A stretch of DNA of 64,000 bases from NCBI RefSeq assembly GCF_019966515.1, contig NZ_JAIMIB010000017.1, positions 46,251 to 110,250 of the forward strand, written 5' to 3'. The position numbers were made by a program, and so were the translations under genes. Source of the stretch: Roseovarius aestuarii. GTDB lineage: Bacteria; Pseudomonadota; Alphaproteobacteria; Rhodobacterales; Rhodobacteraceae. Position 1 is the stretch's first letter. Every line of letters starts with the position of its first letter. Positions 52,345 to 61,824 of the stretch are shown here, in pieces. The notes beneath the pieces were generated by a model that was not told where the DNA came from, did no database searches, and saw only the letters and a program-made list of their open reading frames with translations.

Positions 52345-53511
52345 ATGCCAAACTTACGTCTTACCCGCCGCAGTGTTGATGACATACCGCATTCCGAGCG
52401 CGGGCAAGCTATCTATAGAGATACGATGTTGCCTGGTTTTGGTGTGCGTGTCGGTGCAAAATCAAAAACATACATTGTCGAAGGACAGGTAAATCGTCGG
52501 ACCAAACGCGTTACAATCGGGCGGGCTGACCTCTTTCCGCCGGAAACAGCGCGACGCAAAGCGCTCGTCATTTTGGGTGATATGGCAAACGGTGTTGATC
52601 CGACAGCTGAGAAGCGCAAAGAAGCTGCAAAAAAGTTGACGGTTGAGAAGGCTTTCAACAAGTTCTTTGAAGCCAGACCTGATCTGGCCAGAGCAACGGT
52701 TGAGAACTACTCCCGCACTGGATACATTTACTTTAAATCATGGTCGAATAAGCCAATCAATGAAATCACACGACAGATGGTGTTGAAAAAACACCAGGAG
52801 ATGTCGCGCAATAACGGAAAGGTCACCGCTAATGACTCGTTCCGTCATTTTCGCTCTGTGTACAATTTCATTGCTGCAACAGAAGACGACTTCCCGCCAA
52901 ATCCAGTGAGTATTCTTAGCCAAGCAAGAGCTTGGAACAAAGAGCGGAGGCGCCAAACAATTATCGAAGCCAAACAGCTTCCCGCATGGTGGGCCGCTGT
53001 GATGGGAGAGCCTAAACACGCGCGCGACTTCCTGCTCCTCGCGCTGTTCACCGGGATGCGCCGCAACGAGATCGCAAGCCTGAGATGGGAAGACATCGAC
53101 CTTGACGATCGCAAGCTACACCTGCCGACAACCAAGAATGGTGATCCCTTGATGCTTCCACTTTCTGACTATTTGCTCAATTTGCTTCGGGAAAGAAAAG
53201 ACAGCGCGGGGCCATCGCCTTGGGTGTTTCCCGGTAACGGACCCGCAGGTCACATTGTCGAGCCTAAGAAATTCTCTCAACGGGTGGCTGCAGCCTCAGG
53301 CGTAACTTTCACCCTGCACGACTTGCGCAGAACTTACATCACGATTGCTGAAAGTCTCGATATCCCGCACTACGCGCTCAAACGGCTTCTGAACCACCGC
53401 TCGTCCGCCGACGTGACTGGCGGATATATCATCATCAACGTTGATAGGTTGCGCGGCCCCGTTGAACTCATTTCCGAACGCATTCTGGCCATGAAAGAAG
53501 CTAACGACTGA
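52345..53511 (+). CDS. tyrosine integrase, island B
   Basis: 388 residues from the ATG at 52345, with AAGGAGGT 4 bp upstream. The N-terminal part (LPGFGVRVGAKSKTYIVEGQ) is the DUF4102-like arm-binding domain. The catalytic set is Arg in TGMRRNEIASLRW, HDLRR, His in LLNHRSS and Tyr in VTGGYI. It ends 146 bp before the replacement tRNA-Thr and faces the att site at 53843. It is the obvious enzyme for the anticodon-loop insertion. A C-terminal fragment of a relative is at 37700. Confidence 0.93.
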   Translation: MPNLRLTRRSVDDIPHSERGQAIYRDTMLPGFGVRVGAKSKTYIVEGQVNRRTKRVTIGRADLFPPETARRKALVILGDMANGVDPTAEKRKEAAKKLTVEKAFNKFFEARPDLARATVENYSRTGYIYFKSWSNKPINEITRQMVLKKHQEMSRNNGKVTANDSFRHFRSVYNFIAATEDDFPPNPVSILSQARAWNKERRRQTIIEAKQLPAWWAAVMGEPKHARDFLLLALFTGMRRNEIASLRWEDIDLDDRKLHLPTTKNGDPLMLPLSDYLLNLLRERKDSAGPSPWVFPGNGPAGHIVEPKKFSQRVAAASGVTFTLHDLRRTYITIAESLDIPHYALKRLLNHRSSADVTGGYIIINVDRLRGPVELISERILAMKEAND

Positions 53512-53657
53512 TTGCAAGCCGCTACCTCGACGGTAAGCGGTTACAGCACAGAAGAGCGTGCTTTCTGTCTAGGTCAATTGGGACACTGCTTAGGAAGCCG
53601 ACCAGTATAACTTTCGGCCGACGGAGCGGCGTTTTCCAATGAAAAATCAGTGGCTTA

Positions 53658-53732
<75 letters not shown>

Positions 53733-53761
53733 CTATCCATTTTCAGGGCATCACGACATAT

Positions 53762-53782
53762 GCCCTACTAATACCCTACTTA
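53762..53782 (+). repeat. arm-type double repeat, right end of island B
   Basis: CCCTACTAATACCCTACT: two CCCTACT units about 10 bp apart, like 30087-30106. It lies between the replacement tRNA and the att core. Confidence 0.55.
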
Positions 53783-53842
53783 TTTTCACCACGCCCCGCT
53801 AACTCACTGTTCAAACACACAAACCTGGAATGGACCTACCCA

Positions 53843-53879
53843 TTACCAAGGGTGCGCTCTACCACTGAGCTACAGCAGC
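53843..53879 (-). pseudogene. 5' part (nt 1-37) of the split tRNA-Thr(GGT)
   Basis: GCTGCTGTAGCTCAGTGG, then TAGAGCGCACCCTTGGTAA, intact through the anticodon loop. After it the sequence no longer matches a tRNA. With 29900-29944 it forms the original gene. Confidence 0.9.
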
Positions 53880-53965
53880 ACGTTGTGGCGCGCTGATTAG
53901 ACCCTTATCGCATATGGTGCAAGGGTAATCTGGACCCTAATCCGCAGCTGATGTAGAGAGTTGGG

Positions 53966-54121
53966 ATGGATAAGAAAGCGCCCGCAAAAAAACCAAAAAA
54001 AGCGGTTGAGTCGCGCGAAGACAGGCTGAAACAGGCGTTGAAGGCCAATCTGGCAAGGCGCAAGGCGCAGTCCCGGGCGCGGGATGCCGCTGATACTGGC
54101 ACGAGCGAAGGCAAGGAATAG
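53966..54121 (+). CDS. small lysine/arginine-rich protein upstream of murA
   Basis: 51 residues from the ATG at 53966: a Lys/Ala/Pro N-terminus ([19 protein letters not shown]), then the helical [20 protein letters not shown]. It stops 5 bp before murA in the same direction, so they are probably co-transcribed. Very basic; a nucleic-acid-binding or structural role is possible. Its packed position argues that it is real. Confidence 0.65.
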   Translation: MDKKAPAKKPKKAVESREDRLKQALKANLARRKAQSRARDAADTGTSEGKE

Positions 54122-54126
54122 AGCAG

Positions 54127-55395
54127 ATGGATTCGATTGTGGTGACGGGCAACGGCCCGCTGAACGGGCAGATACCCATCGCGGGGGCCAAGAATGCTTG
54201 CCTGACGCTGATGCCCGCGACATTGCTGAGTGACGAGCCGCTGACGCTGACCAACGCGCCGCGCCTCTCGGATATCAAGACCATGACGGCGCTGCTGGGG
54301 TCGCTGGGCTGTGAAGTCTCCAGCCTGCAGGACGGGCAGGTACTGGTGATGTCTAGTCATAACCTCGACAATCACGTGGCCGATTATGACATCGTGCGCA
54401 AGATGCGCGCCTCGAACCTTGTGTTGGGGCCGATGCTGGCGCGGCTGGGCCATGCGGTCGTGTCATTGCCGGGGGGATGTGCCATTGGCGCGCGCCCGAT
54501 GGATCTGCATATTCAGGGTCTCAAGGCGCTTGGGGCCGAGATTGAGCTGCGCGATGGCTATCTGCACGCAAAAGCGCCGGGTGGGCTGAAGGGGGCGAAG
54601 ATTTCGTTCAGCTTCGCCTCGGTCGGAGCGACGGAAAACGTGCTGATGGCCGCGACGCTGGCCAAGGGTACAACTGTCCTTGAAAATGCCGCGCGGGAGC
54701 CCGAGATCGTGGATCTGGCCGATTGCCTGCGTCGCATGGGCGCGCAGATCGAAGGTGATGGCAGCAGCACGATCACCATTCAGGGCGTGGACCGACTGGG
54801 CGGAGCGACCCATCCGGTGGTGACTGACAGGATCGAACTGGGTACCTATATGCTGGCCCCGGCAGTCTGTGGCGGAGAAGTGGAATGCCTCGGCGGGCGG
54901 ATCGCCCTGCTGGGGGCTTTCTGTGAAAAGCTGGATGCAGCTGGCATATCCGTGACCGAAACCGATGCAGGGCTGAAAGTGGCGCGCAAGAACGGGCGCA
55001 TACGATCCGTCGATGTGACGACCGAGCCGTTCCCGGGTTTTCCAACCGATCTGCAGGCGCAGATGATGGCGTTGATGTGTACCGCCGACGGCACAAGCGT
55101 GCTGGAAGAGAAAATATTCGAGAACCGGTTCATGCATGCGCCGGAACTCACCCGCATGGGCGCAAAGATCGATGTCCAGGGTGGCACCGCGACGGTGACC
55201 GGCGTTGAACGGCTGAAAGGCGCGCCGGTCATGGCGACGGATCTGCGGGCCAGTGTCTCGCTTATTCTGGCCGGTCTGGCGGCCGAGGGAGAGACCCTTG
55301 TCAGCCGGGTCTATCATCTGGATCGCGGTTATGAACATGTGGTGCGTAAATTTGAAGGCGTCGGAGCCCGGATCGAGCGGGTGTCGGACAGATGA
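54127..55395 (+). CDS. murA: UDP-N-acetylglucosamine 1-carboxyvinyltransferase
   Basis: 422 residues, the normal length. The catalytic cysteine is in [13 protein letters not shown], followed by [11 protein letters not shown]; the N-terminal [13 protein letters not shown] and the C-terminal [20 protein letters not shown] are typical. MurA transfers enolpyruvate from PEP to UDP-GlcNAc, the first committed step of peptidoglycan synthesis. The Cys form is the fosfomycin-sensitive type. Overlaps the next gene by 4 bp. This is a core chromosomal gene and fixes the right island boundary. Confidence 0.98.
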   Translation: MDSIVVTGNGPLNGQIPIAGAKNACLTLMPATLLSDEPLTLTNAPRLSDIKTMTALLGSLGCEVSSLQDGQVLVMSSHNLDNHVADYDIVRKMRASNLVLGPMLARLGHAVVSLPGGCAIGARPMDLHIQGLKALGAEIELRDGYLHAKAPGGLKGAKISFSFASVGATENVLMAATLAKGTTVLENAAREPEIVDLADCLRRMGAQIEGDGSSTITIQGVDRLGGATHPVVTDRIELGTYMLAPAVCGGEVECLGGRIALLGAFCEKLDAAGISVTETDAGLKVARKNGRIRSVDVTTEPFPGFPTDLQAQMMALMCTADGTSVLEEKIFENRFMHAPELTRMGAKIDVQGGTATVTGVERLKGAPVMATDLRASVSLILAGLAAEGETLVSRVYHLDRGYEHVVRKFEGVGARIERVSDR

Positions 55396-55862
55396 GTGAT
55401 GACGCACTTTTTGAGGATGGCCGCGAGGCGCCCCTGAACCTTGGCGCGCTGGCGTCGGATGATCTTGAGGTGATATCATCGCTTGTTCAGGACGCGGTTT
55501 TCCCGATTTCAGAGATGGCCTGGCGGGCAGGTGAGCGCCGTTTTGCGCTGCTGCTGAACCGGTTTCGCTGGGAGGATGACGGGCGCGACCGGCATGGCCC
55601 CGAGCGGGTTCGTGCGTTGCTGGTGGTGGACAACGTATTGCGGGTGGCCAGTCAGGGGATTGACCGGCGCGACCCCGATTTGATCCTGTCGCTGATGGCG
55701 GTGACGTTCGAAGCTGGCGAGGATGGAACCGGGCAGGTCCTGATGACCTTGGCGGGGGACGGTGCGATCCGGCTGGAAGTCGAAGCGCTGGAAGTGACCC
55801 TGAAAGATGTCACACAACCCTACGCCGCGCCCTCCGGCAAAACTCCCGACCACGGCGCATGA
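55392..55862 (+). CDS. DUF2948 family protein
   Basis: 156 residues. [20 protein letters not shown] is the family's opening, followed by [12 protein letters not shown] and [20 protein letters not shown] at the end. In alphaproteobacteria this gene lies between murA and hisD, as here. No catalytic motif. Function unknown; co-occurrence is the main clue. Confidence 0.85.
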   Translation: MSDDALFEDGREAPLNLGALASDDLEVISSLVQDAVFPISEMAWRAGERRFALLLNRFRWEDDGRDRHGPERVRALLVVDNVLRVASQGIDRRDPDLILSLMAVTFEAGEDGTGQVLMTLAGDGAIRLEVEALEVTLKDVTQPYAAPSGKTPDHGA

Positions 55863-55898
55863 GATCGGGTTGCGCCGCGCTTGCGCGCGTCGCCCGGG

Positions 55899-55917
55899 GG
55901 CGGCCCTACAGGCCGCC
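55899..55917 (+). terminator. GC hairpin downstream of the murA operon
   Basis: GGCGGCC-CTACA-GGCCGCC, a perfect 7-bp stem with a 5-nt loop, 36 bp after the DUF2948 stop. It lacks a T run, so termination is not assured. Confidence 0.45.
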
Positions 55918-56014
55918 GGTAAGGTGCATCGTCAATATCAGGCGAAACCGGTTGCGGCACCTTGAGCCCGGATGCGGTTCGCAGTAAGGCTCTGCCCGAT
56001 CAAGGAGGCGCTGC

Positions 56015-57316
56015 ATGCCGGTATTCTTAAACGCTGAAGACGCGGATTTCGAGGCGTCATTCACCACATTGCTGGGCGCAAAGCGTGAGGACAGCCCGGA
56101 CGTGGACCGGGTGGTTGCCGATATAATCGCCGATGTGCGGGCGCGGGGCGATGCCGCGCTCATTGAACTGACTGCGCGGTTTGATCGAATGGCGCTGAGC
56201 GTGGATGAGCTTCGGTTTAGCGATGCCGAGATTGACGCGTTGGTGGCCGAGGTTCCGGCAGAGGAACGCGCAGCGCTGGAACGCGCGGCGGCGCGTATCC
56301 GCGCCTATCACGAACGTCAGATGCCCGCAGATGAAAGCTGGACCGATGCGCAGGGCGCGATGCTGGGTTGGCGCTGGACGCCGGTCAGCGCGGCTGGGCT
56401 TTATGTGCCGGGCGGATTGGCGTCATACCCGTCCTCGGTTCTGATGAACGCCATTCCGGCCAAGGTGGCAGGCGTCGGACGATTGGCGATCACCGTGCCG
56501 ACGCCGGACGGGCAGGCCAATCCGCTGGTCCTGCTGGCGGCACGCCTGGCCGGGGTTGATGAGGTTTACCGGATCGGTGGTGCGCAGGCGATTGCGGCGC
56601 TGGCCTATGGCACTGAAACGGTGGCGCCCGTCGACAAGATCACCGGGCCGGGCAATGCCTTTGTCGCTGCTGCCAAGCGGCGGGTCTTCGGCAAGGTGGG
56701 GATCGACATGATCGCGGGCCCGTCGGAGATCCTGGTGATTGCGGATGGGAGCAGCAACCCCGATTGGATTGCGCTGGATATGCTAAGCCAGGCCGAGCAT
56801 GATGAAAGCGCGCAATCGATCCTGATCACCGACGATGCCGATCTGGCCAAAGCGGTCAGTGTGTCGATCGACCAGCATTTGCAGACCCTTGAACGCCGCG
56901 AGATTGCCGGCGCGAGTTGGCGGGATTATGGCGCGGTGATCGTGGTGCCCGATCTGGACAGGGCGGCTGAGTTGTCGAACCGCGTCGCACCGGAGCACCT
57001 TGAACTTTGTATTGCTGATGCCGATGCGCTGGCCGACAGGATCACCCATGCGGGCGCAATTTTCCTCGGCGCATGGACGCCCGAGGCGATCGGCGACTAT
57101 GTGGGCGGCCCGAACCATGTGCTGCCGACGGCGCGTTCGGCACGATTCAGCAGCGGGTTGAGCGTGATGGATTTCGTGAAGCGCACGACGCTGACGCGCA
57201 TGACGCCTGCCGCCCTGAAAGCCATCGGTCCCGCAGCGGAAACACTGGCGAAATCCGAAAGCTTGCAGGCACACGGACTGTCGGTGCGCGCCCGGCTGGA
57301 TCATCTGAACGATTGA
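56015..57316 (+). CDS. hisD: histidinol dehydrogenase
   Basis: 433 residues with AAGGAGG before the ATG. GPGNAFVAAAKRRVFGKVGI, then GPSEILVIAD, SQAEHDESAQ and GGPNHVLPTARSARFSSGLS cover the zinc and substrate sites (including the key His residues). It catalyses the last two oxidations of histidine biosynthesis. In related genomes it follows DUF2948 and precedes UPF0262; here a RidA-type gene separates them. Confidence 0.97.
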   Translation: MPVFLNAEDADFEASFTTLLGAKREDSPDVDRVVADIIADVRARGDAALIELTARFDRMALSVDELRFSDAEIDALVAEVPAEERAALERAAARIRAYHERQMPADESWTDAQGAMLGWRWTPVSAAGLYVPGGLASYPSSVLMNAIPAKVAGVGRLAITVPTPDGQANPLVLLAARLAGVDEVYRIGGAQAIAALAYGTETVAPVDKITGPGNAFVAAAKRRVFGKVGIDMIAGPSEILVIADGSSNPDWIALDMLSQAEHDESAQSILITDDADLAKAVSVSIDQHLQTLERREIAGASWRDYGAVIVVPDLDRAAELSNRVAPEHLELCIADADALADRITHAGAIFLGAWTPEAIGDYVGGPNHVLPTARSARFSSGLSVMDFVKRTTLTRMTPAALKAIGPAAETLAKSESLQAHGLSVRARLDHLND

Positions 57317-57434
57317 CCGGGCCTCGGCGCATGTGTAGCCGAAACAAGATCTCCGATCCGACCAGAGTTTGACTGGACGCGCAAACGCGGTTGTGTAGTC
57401 TGACGCTAGACGATGCGACAGCGCGGATGATCCC

Positions 57435-59228
57435 ATGAGAAAACGGCATAGCTGGCCCGAGGGCCACTGGAACTGGCCGGTCAGGCTGACACACCAGCAC
57501 GGTGTACGGGCCGGACAGATGATCTTTACCGGCGGGCAGGTTGATCTGGATGCGGATGGGAATGTGCGCAACCCCGGCAACATTTATCAGCAATGCGATG
57601 CCGCCATGGCCTATCTGGCGGATGTCCTGAAGGACCTGGATGCGGGGTTGGAAGACCTTGTCAGGCTGGTGGTCTATTTCGTCGGTGACGCTGAGACCGA
57701 AAGCTGCCTTCTGAAGCAATTGGCGGATATCCTCGATGACCGCGCCAGACCGGTGGTCAATCTGATTGCCTTGCCCGAGCTTTGCTATCCGCAGATGATG
57801 ATCGAAATCGAAGGGGTCGCCATGCGGACCGAGGATGGCAGGACTGTGCCGCGCACCTGTTTGCACTTGCCGGACATGCCATTTTTGTCGCCAGCTTTTT
57901 CCCATCTGGTTGTGGCCGAAGACATGATCTTTACCGGCGATCTGTCGGCGATTGCGCCGGATGGTCGTGTCGCCGCGCCCGGAGATGTGGCCGCTCAGAC
58001 CGAATTCATGATGGAGCAGTTGTCAAAAGCGCTGGCCGCAGCCGGAGCGGGGATCAGCGACGTGGTTAAGTTAAACGTCTTTTATGTCGGCTCGGGCGCG
58101 GCGGAAGATTGGGAGAAGCCTGCGAAAATCCGGGCCGGATATTTCCCTGATCCCGGGCCTGCGCCGACCGGTATGCCGGTGCCACGGTTCCCTGACCCGG
58201 AGGTGATGACCAAAATTTACGTCACTGCCATGCGCGGCGAAAAAACCTATGCCTGGCCCGATGGTCACTGGGATTGGACCACGCCACTACCTTATAAGCA
58301 TGGCAACCGCTGCGGGCAGATGATCCATGTGGGCGGGCAGGTGTCGCTTGATAGCGAGGCCCAGGTGATTGACCCGGGCGATATGGTGGCCCAGACCCGT
58401 CGCGCGATGGATAACGTTGCCAAGGTGCTTGCCGATCTGGGCGCCGGTCTGGATGATGTGGTGAAGGTCACGACCCATTATCAGGGCAATGCCTCGGCCG
58501 AGGCGCTGCATGAAAACCTGCTGATCCGCTCGAATTCCTACACCGAACCCGGCCCCGCCACGACGGGCATTCCGATGCCCGCGCTGGTCTATCCTGACAT
58601 GGTCATTGAGATTGAGGTCACCGCGATGGTCGAGTCGGACCGGCTGTGCCCAAATCGCCTCGAACCCGGGGCACAATCCGATGCCGCATTGCCCAATAAC
58701 ACCTCCTGCGATAGTGGTGCTGACGCTTGCCAAGTGAAAGATAGTGAGATGAGCCGTATCAGCCATATCGAATTGGATGACGCCAATCTGCCGCCACCCA
58801 CGCCCGAGATCGAGCAGGAGCGGAAAGTGGCGATGTTTGACCTGATCGAGGGCAACACCTTTGATCTGCCTAAACGTGATGACCGTGTCGTACCGCCGGG
58901 ACCTTACCGAGTGCAGTTGTCGATCCGTGAAAAGCGGCTGGTCTTTGACATTCAGACCGAGGCCGAGGAACCGGCGGCGGAGTTTCACCTGTCGCTCAGC
59001 CCGTTCCGGCAAGTGGTCAAGGATTACTGGCAGATCTGCGAAAGTTATTTCGATGCCGTGAAGAACCTGCCGCCCGGCCAGATCGAAACCATCGACATGG
59101 CCCGGCGGGGCATTCACAATGAGGGCGCGCGCGTTCTGGAAGAGCGGCTGGAAGGCAAGGCCGTGATTGACAATGATACGGCACGCCGCCTCTTCACGCT
59201 GATCTGCGTGCTGCATTTCGGGGCCTGA
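57435..59228 (+). CDS. triple RidA/YjgF-domain protein fused in frame to UPF0262
   Basis: 597 residues with no internal stop. Residues 1-130, 145-265 and 270-400 are three RidA/YjgF-like domains. Domains 1 and 3 share the lead PEGHWNW / PDGHWDW and GQMIFTGGQ / GQMIHVGGQ. Residues 400-438 are a linker without homology. From 439 (MSRISHIELDDANLPPPTPE) to the end is the whole 159-residue UPF0262 protein, whose own ATG would be at 58749. RidA proteins remove reactive imines, and an amine oxidase that could generate such compounds lies elsewhere in the window. Whether the fusion is translated as one chain, or UPF0262 starts internally, cannot be told. Confidence 0.8.
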   Translation: MRKRHSWPEGHWNWPVRLTHQHGVRAGQMIFTGGQVDLDADGNVRNPGNIYQQCDAAMAYLADVLKDLDAGLEDLVRLVVYFVGDAETESCLLKQLADILDDRARPVVNLIALPELCYPQMMIEIEGVAMRTEDGRTVPRTCLHLPDMPFLSPAFSHLVVAEDMIFTGDLSAIAPDGRVAAPGDVAAQTEFMMEQLSKALAAAGAGISDVVKLNVFYVGSGAAEDWEKPAKIRAGYFPDPGPAPTGMPVPRFPDPEVMTKIYVTAMRGEKTYAWPDGHWDWTTPLPYKHGNRCGQMIHVGGQVSLDSEAQVIDPGDMVAQTRRAMDNVAKVLADLGAGLDDVVKVTTHYQGNASAEALHENLLIRSNSYTEPGPATTGIPMPALVYPDMVIEIEVTAMVESDRLCPNRLEPGAQSDAALPNNTSCDSGADACQVKDSEMSRISHIELDDANLPPPTPEIEQERKVAMFDLIEGNTFDLPKRDDRVVPPGPYRVQLSIREKRLVFDIQTEAEEPAAEFHLSLSPFRQVVKDYWQICESYFDAVKNLPPGQIETIDMARRGIHNEGARVLEERLEGKAVIDNDTARRLFTLICVLHFGA

Positions 59229-59695
59229 TGCGCATGGTTGAGGAGCTTCCTCAGTCCGTTCTGTTCTGTTGTGATCATAACGCCGTGAGATCACCCATGG
59301 CCGAAGGGATCATGAAAAAATTCTACGGCACAGATACCTATGTGCAATCCGCCGGTGTCAAAAGCGATATGGATATCGACGGGTTCAGCATCGCCGTCTG
59401 CGGTGAGATCGGGGTCGAGCTGGACCGGCACCGCACCCGCAGTTTCGACGAGATGGAGCAATGGGGTGATGATCTGTCGTCCTTCGATCTGGTGGTGGCG
59501 CTCAGTCCTGCCAGCCAGCGCCGGGCGCTGGAACTGACGCGGGTTTTTCATCTTGAGGTCATCTATTGGCCGATCATGGACCCCACGGGGCTGGGCGAGA
59601 CACGCGAGGCCAAGCTGGGCTCATACCGGCAAACACGGGACCAGATCATCGGTCATCTGACCGAACGTTGGGGACCCGCACGAGAAGAACGATGA
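59228..59695 (+). CDS. low-molecular-weight protein tyrosine phosphatase family
   Basis: 155 residues. The phosphate loop CDHNAVRSPMAEG (CX5R-S) and the acid loop IMDPTG are present, and QSAGVKSD fits the family. Starts 1 bp inside the UPF0262 stop (TGATG). The family covers protein tyrosine phosphatases and arsenate-reductase-like enzymes; the neighbourhood suggests the former. A place next to UPF0262 is usual in Rhodobacterales. Confidence 0.9.
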   Translation: MRMVEELPQSVLFCCDHNAVRSPMAEGIMKKFYGTDTYVQSAGVKSDMDIDGFSIAVCGEIGVELDRHRTRSFDEMEQWGDDLSSFDLVVALSPASQRRALELTRVFHLEVIYWPIMDPTGLGETREAKLGSYRQTRDQIIGHLTERWGPAREER

Positions 59696-60084
59696 AAGAC
59701 ATTATACAACGCTACTTCGATGCCTTTAACCGTGGCGATGTTCCGGCCATGCTGGACTGCCTGTCGGATGATGTGGCGCATCACGTGAACGAAGGTCAGG
59801 TCCGACAGGGCAAAGAGAAGTTTCGCGCCTTTTGCGAGCATATGAACCGCTGCTATCGCGAAGAACTGATCGAGATGGTGATTTTCTCGGCACAGGATGG
59901 CACCCGCGCAGCGGCGGAATTCATCGTAACCGGCACATATCTGCAAACCGATGAAGGCTTGCCGGAAGCCAGAGGCCAGACCTACAAATTGCCCGCAGGA
60001 TCGTTTTTCTCGCTGCGAGATGGCAGGATCACCCGCGTTGTCACCTACTATAATCTGGCTGAGTGGATGCGTCAGGTCGCATGA
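59692..60084 (+). CDS. NTF2-like / ketosteroid-isomerase-fold protein
   Basis: 130 residues from the ATG at 59692, overlapping the phosphatase stop by 4 bp. IIQRYFDAFNRGDVPAMLDC, then LSDDVAHHVNEGQVRQGKEK and the final FFSLRDGRITRVVTYYN are the SnoaL/NTF2 pattern. The His pair near 32-33 may line the pocket. Such proteins are isomerases, hydratases or binding proteins; the substrate is unknown. Coupled to the GNAT gene downstream. Confidence 0.85.
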   Translation: MKDIIQRYFDAFNRGDVPAMLDCLSDDVAHHVNEGQVRQGKEKFRAFCEHMNRCYREELIEMVIFSAQDGTRAAAEFIVTGTYLQTDEGLPEARGQTYKLPAGSFFSLRDGRITRVVTYYNLAEWMRQVA

Positions 60085-60662
60085 TCCGGGTCGTGCGCCT
60101 GACCGGCGAGGCGCTTGGCGCCGCGCTTGACGATGTGGCGCGGTTGCGGATCGAGGTCTTTCGCGCCTTTCCCTATCTTTATGACGGCGATGCCGCCTAT
60201 GAGCGCGCATATCTGCAAACCTATCGCGACAGTGCCGACGCAATCCTCGTGGGGGCCTTTGACGGCGCACGGTTGGTGGGTGCCTCGACCGGTACGCCGA
60301 TGGAGGACCACGGGGAATTTGCGGCGGCCTTCGACAGGCAGGATATCGACCTGAAAGACATCTTCTATTGTGCAGAAAGCGTGCTGTTGGCGGACTATCG
60401 CGGGCAGGGGATCGGGCATAGTTTCTTCGATCTGCGCGAGGCGCATGGCCGCGATCTCAGGCGGCGTTACTCGGCCTTTTGCGGTGTGGTGCGGCCTTCG
60501 GACCATCCGCTCAGGCCCGCTGATTACGCCCCGCTAGATCCGTTTTGGCGCAAGCGCGGCTACATGCCGGTTGAGGGCGCAGTCGCGCAGTATCGCTGGA
60601 AGGATATCGACCAGCACGGTGAGAGCGATCATGATTTGCAATTCTGGATGCGTGCCCTCTGA
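60081..60662 (+). CDS. GNAT-family N-acetyltransferase
   Basis: 193 residues from the ATG at 60081 (4-bp overlap with the preceding gene). DVARLRIEVFRAFPYLYDGD is the N-terminal helix pair, and LADYRGQGIGHSFFDLREA is motif A, binding acetyl-CoA. FWRKRGYMP is motif B. Acetyl acceptor unknown. It is co-translated with the NTF2-like gene, so the two may act on the same molecule. Confidence 0.88.
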   Translation: MIRVVRLTGEALGAALDDVARLRIEVFRAFPYLYDGDAAYERAYLQTYRDSADAILVGAFDGARLVGASTGTPMEDHGEFAAAFDRQDIDLKDIFYCAESVLLADYRGQGIGHSFFDLREAHGRDLRRRYSAFCGVVRPSDHPLRPADYAPLDPFWRKRGYMPVEGAVAQYRWKDIDQHGESDHDLQFWMRAL

Positions 60663-60724
60663 TCCTGACATTCTTTGACCTGTCCGGGGATCCCGTGACA
60701 AGGTAAGCTCAAAAAGGGTTTTTA

Positions 60725-61750
60725 ATGCGCAGCAGCAAGACAGTTCATGTCATCTCGGCCCATGCCGAAGGCGAGGTCGGCGATGTCATCGTGGGCGGGG
60801 TGGCACCCCCACCTGGCGATACCCTGTGGCAGCAGCGCTCGTTTATTTCACGCGATCAGACCCTGCGCAATTTCGTCCTGAACGAACCGCGCGGCGGGGT
60901 TTTTCGCCATGTCAACTTGCTGGTGCCGCCCAAACATCCGCAAGCCGATATGGGCTTCATCATCATGGAGCCGGAATTTGATCCGCCGATGTCCGGCTCA
61001 AACTCGATCTGCGTCGCCACGGTGCTGCTGGATGGCGGCATCATCTCGATGCGTGAACCCGAAACCCTTTTGACGTTGGAAGCACCGGGCGGGCTTGTCC
61101 GGGTGCGCGCTGTTTGCCGCAATGGCAAGGCCGAGCGCATATTCGTGCAAAACCTGCCAAGTTTCGCCGATAAGATCGCTGTGCCATTGGAAGTGCCGGG
61201 TCTGGGTACGCTGACCGTTGATACGGCCTATGGTGGCGATAGTTTCGTGGTGGTCGATGCCGCGACGCTAGGGTTCGAGATCGTTGAAAGCGAAGCCAAA
61301 TCCATTGCCCGTACAGGTATGAAGATCGCTGAGGCGGCGAATGAGCAGCTTGGCTTTACCCACCCCGAAAACCCTGACTGGACCCATATTTCGTTCTGCG
61401 CCTTCTGCGGCCCGGTGAAACAGACCGAAACTGGTCTGTCCGGCAAATCCGCCGTGGCGATCCAGCCTGGCAAGGTCGACCGCTCGCCCACCGGTACGGC
61501 AGTGTCGGCTCGTATGGCGCTGATGGCCGCAAAGGGGCAGATGCAAACCGGGCAGAGCTTTGAGGCAATATCGATCATCGGGTCGCGTTTCACCGGGCGG
61601 ATTGTGGGTGACACGCAGGTGGGCAGTAAACCGGCTGTCGTGCCCGAGATCGGCGGGCGCGGCTGGATCACCGGTATGCACCAGCACATGCTGGACCCCG
61701 ACGACCCCTGGCCCGGCGGTTACCGGCTAAGCGACACCTGGGGCGTATGA
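60725..61750 (+). CDS. proline racemase family protein with Ser/Thr in place of both cysteines
   Basis: 341 residues, normal length and fold ([41 protein letters not shown]). The first catalytic site, usually MCGHG, is MSGSN (Ser90). The second, usually SPCGT, is SPTGT (Thr256). Racemases and 4-hydroxyproline epimerases need two cysteines (or Ser/Cys), and trans-3-hydroxyproline dehydratases have Cys/Thr. A Ser/Thr pair matches none of these well, so a lyase-type or other activity is likely. An Asp/Glu-racemase-family gene lies convergent next door. Confidence 0.85.
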   Translation: MRSSKTVHVISAHAEGEVGDVIVGGVAPPPGDTLWQQRSFISRDQTLRNFVLNEPRGGVFRHVNLLVPPKHPQADMGFIIMEPEFDPPMSGSNSICVATVLLDGGIISMREPETLLTLEAPGGLVRVRAVCRNGKAERIFVQNLPSFADKIAVPLEVPGLGTLTVDTAYGGDSFVVVDAATLGFEIVESEAKSIARTGMKIAEAANEQLGFTHPENPDWTHISFCAFCGPVKQTETGLSGKSAVAIQPGKVDRSPTGTAVSARMALMAAKGQMQTGQSFEAISIIGSRFTGRIVGDTQVGSKPAVVPEIGGRGWITGMHQHMLDPDDPWPGGYRLSDTWGV

Positions 61751-61824
61751 GGTCTCGGCAAGTTGGGCGCGCTGGCGCAACCAGGTTATAAGGCGCAAAT
61801 CGCGGAGGCTGGTGCTTACAATAC

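Noticed and set aside
53189..53520. Frameshift in the island B integrase
   Set aside because: Checked the catalytic blocks in order; Arg, HxxR, His and Tyr lie in one unbroken frame.
54463..55479. 338-residue frame opposite murA
   Set aside because: Shadow of murA caused by high GC codon positions; murA is certain.
56783..57905. Frames opposite hisD and the RidA gene
   Set aside because: Antisense of well-supported genes, no motif, no start-site support.
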